Below, piece after piece: positions 62,404 to 64,000 of a stretch of DNA of 64,000 nt (positions are counted from its first letter, which is position 1; each line of letters begins with the position of its first letter). Where the stretch lies: assembly GCA_034006985.1 (NCBI GenBank), contig JAVERT010000001.1, positions 248,001 through 312,000 on the forward strand, in the 5' to 3' direction. Made by a program: the position numbers and the translations under genes. The notes beneath the pieces were generated by a model, which saw nothing but the letters and a program-made list of their open reading frames with translations, did no database searches and had not been told where the DNA came from. This stretch comes from Gudongella sp034006985. GTDB taxonomy: Bacteria > Bacillota > Clostridia > Tissierellales > Tissierellaceae.

Positions 62404-63236
62404 AGCCCTCCTCCTTTACCTTCTTTATCTTTATCGAATTTTGAACTTAAAGCTATCGATATAAGAATAAATACCATTAGGATTATAGACATAGCTGAAC
62501 CAAAATGCCAATCGTTTGTATATCTAAATTGTTGTTCAATAAGATTTCCTATTAATGTAGATTTATTACCACCTAAAAGACTCGAAATAACAAAAGTACT
62601 GACAGCTGGAATAAATACCATTGTTATACCTGTTATCACTCCCGGTATGCTTAGTGGTAAAACAACTCTTGTAAAAACCATCCTTTTATTAGCACCTAAA
62701 TCCCTTGCAGCTTCTAGTAATCGATTATCCATTTTTATTAGAACTGAAAAAATAGGCAAAATCATAAATGGCAAAAAATTATATACCATTCCCAGTAAAA
62801 CTGTAGTGTCATTATACAATAATTGAACATTATTGAAGCCAATATAACTTAAAGCCTTACTCAATATCCCATTTTTCCCTAACAGCGTAAGCCACGCATA
62901 TGTTCTTAATAAAAAATTCATCCACATTGGAATTACAACCAACAAAATCATAATATTTCTTATTCTAGGTTTTTCCTTGCTGATGATATAGGCAAGAGGA
63001 TATCCTATCAAAAGACATATAACAGTCGAAATCAAAGCAAGATTAACCGATTTATAAAGCACATTAAGATATATCGGAGTAAAGAACCTCTTGAAATTTT
63101 CTATACTAAAAGAGAAAGTTTGAAAGTTTTGACTATCCCCAGTCGTAAAAGCAAAATAGGCCACCAATAATAATGGTATTAAAATAAATATTCCTAACCA
63201 TAAAAAATATGGATATCCTATATTTTTAAACTTCAT
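62397..63236 (-). CDS. potB: Spermidine/putrescine ABC permease PotB
   Basis: Inner-membrane permease. The 279-residue protein has six helices, MNFLLRTYAWLTLLGKNG typical of PotB, and the EAA loop LEAARDLGANKRMVFTRVVLPLSIPG. It starts one base after the potA stop. Confidence 0.94.
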   Translation of the reverse strand: MKFKNIGYPYFLWLGIFILIPLLLVAYFAFTTGDSQNFQTFSFSIENFKRFFTPIYLNVLYKSVNLALISTVICLLIGYPLAYIISKEKPRIRNIMILLVVIPMWMNFLLRTYAWLTLLGKNGILSKALSYIGFNNVQLLYNDTTVLLGMVYNFLPFMILPIFSVLIKMDNRLLEAARDLGANKRMVFTRVVLPLSIPGVITGITMVFIPAVSTFVISSLLGGNKSTLIGNLIEQQFRYTNDWHFGSAMSIILMVFILISIALSSKFDKDKEGKGGGLW

Positions 63237-63237
63237 T

Positions 63238-64000
63238 TTACGACTCCTTCCTCATTATATGAATATTATCAGGTACTATCATCAATCCAACTTCTTCACC
63301 CACTTCTTTTTTAAGTGTTGAATGAACTGTCCAAATAAAGTTCCCAGTATTTACTTCCATTTCATAATGAACGCCCTTAAAAATTATACTTTCCACTCTT
63401 CCAATAAGATGAGCTTCGGATAGAGCTATTATTTCCATATCCTCAGGCCGAATAACTACATCAACTGGTATATTGTTCCCAAAACCTTTGTCTACACAAC
63501 TAAATAAATGATTGGCAAAAAATACTTTAAAATCTTCTTTCATTTCTCCATCTAAAATATTACTCTCTCCTATAAATTGAGCAACAAATCTATTTATAGG
63601 TTCATTGTAAATATCAACAGGTGTTCCTATCTGCTGAATCTTACCTTTATCCATAACTATAATTGTATCTGACATCGTAAGTGCCTCTTCTTGGTCATGT
63701 GTTACATAAATAAAAGTAATTCCTACTCTTTTTTGTATACTCTTTAATTCTAGTTGCATTTCCTTTCTAAGTTTTAAATCCAAGGCTCCTAAAGGCTCAT
63801 CTAATAGCAGGACTCTTGGTTCATTAACTAGAGCTCTTGCTATAGCTATCCTTTGTTGTTGCCCACCACTTAAAGATTCAATATCTCTATTTTCAAAACC
63901 TGAAAGATTAACAAGTTTTAGCATTTTTGCTACCTTGCTTTCTATTTCCTTCTTTGGAGTTTTCTTTATTTTTAATCCAAAAGCAATATTCTCAAATACA
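63238..64000 (-). CDS. potA: Spermidine/putrescine ABC ATPase PotA, 5' end outside window
   Basis: ATPase of the polyamine importer. The frame is open to base 64000 and reads VFENIAFGLKIKKTPKKEIESKVAKMLKLVNLSGFENRD. LSGGQQQRIAIARAL, the Walker B VLLLDEPLGALD, YVTHDQEEALTMSD and the C-terminal TOBE domain follow. About 254 residues are present; the Walker A part lies beyond the edge. An ATG at 63924 is internal and not the true start. Confidence 0.93.
   Translation of the reverse strand, partial: VFENIAFGLKIKKTPKKEIESKVAKMLKLVNLSGFENRDIESLSGGQQQRIAIARALVNEPRVLLLDEPLGALDLKLRKEMQLELKSIQKRVGITFIYVTHDQEEALTMSDTIIVMDKGKIQQIGTPVDIYNEPINRFVAQFIGESNILDGEMKEDFKVFFANHLFSCVDKGFGNNIPVDVVIRPEDMEIIALSEAHLIGRVESIIFKGVHYEMEVNTGNFIWTVHSTLKKEVGEEVGLMIVPDNIHIMRKES

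Noticed and set aside
1..64000. CRISPR arrays, insertion sequences, rRNA genes, replication origin
   Set aside because: No regularly spaced repeats, transposase reading frames, rRNA segments or DnaA-box clusters were found by eye.
1..64000. Further selenoproteins with in-frame TGA
   Set aside because: Every other conserved gene reads through to its expected end or is explained by the window edge or a frameshift; only selD needs a TGA read as Sec. A formal SECIS scan was not possible.

Overview
The window is low-GC, AT-rich DNA from a Gram-positive anaerobe of the class Clostridia. A Tissierellales-like lineage is my inference. It rests on HrcA/CIRCE control of dnaK, an Rnf complex, the Prp/L27 pair, MinCDE with MreBCD, a full selenocysteine (Sec) system and strong AGGAGG-type ribosome binding sites. 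Most genes lie on the minus strand. The sequence starts inside dnaK and ends inside an ABC transporter ATPase gene.

Layout. 1-7.1 kb: hrcA-grpE-dnaK heat-shock operon with a perfect CIRCE, then hemW, lepA and lepB. 7.3-12.6 kb: rpsT (+), holA and comEC (-), and an alanyl-tRNA editing protein (+). 12.64-17.63 kb: a decayed prophage inserted in the tRNA-Sec gene. It is bounded by 73-bp direct repeats and holds a lysis module, a frameshifted amidase, a truncated tyrosine recombinase and a three-gene accessory cassette (Clp-fold protease, two-helix membrane protein, small protein). 17.56-23.4 kb: tRNA-Sec, an OmpR-type regulator with a non-canonical receiver, selB, selA, selD (itself a selenoprotein with an in-frame TGA) and comEA. 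23.6-24.9 kb: a D,D-carboxypeptidase (+).

24.9-34.4 kb: housekeeping run ridA, rsfS, LCP protein, yqeK, nadD, yhbY, obgE, rpmA, prp, rplU (with an L21-type leader), RNase G, and a DUF2344/radical-SAM pair. 34.5-43.4 kb: division and shape genes minE, minD, minC, a very long PBP2, mreD, mreC, mreB, then radC and maf. 43.4-49.5 kb: a Gx-type membrane protein, a NusG-domain-II protein and rnfCDGEAB (read in transcription order). 49.6-60.5 kb: tRNA-Leu(GAG), a peptide-type binding lipoprotein, a lytic transglycosylase, coaE, polA, tRNA-Leu(CAA), mltG, a GNAT-like protein, lipoate ligase and a beta-CASP metallo-hydrolase. 60.5-64 kb: the potABCD spermidine/putrescine transporter.

How it fits together. 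The Sec cluster supplies selenophosphate (SelD), Sec-tRNA synthesis (SelA), the Sec elongation factor (SelB) and the Sec tRNA from one locus. SelD itself needs that machinery to be translated in full. The phage used the tRNA of this locus as its integration site and restored the gene, so Sec decoding should survive. The least explained material is the protease/membrane-protein cassette in the prophage and the regulator between selB and the tRNA-Sec gene.
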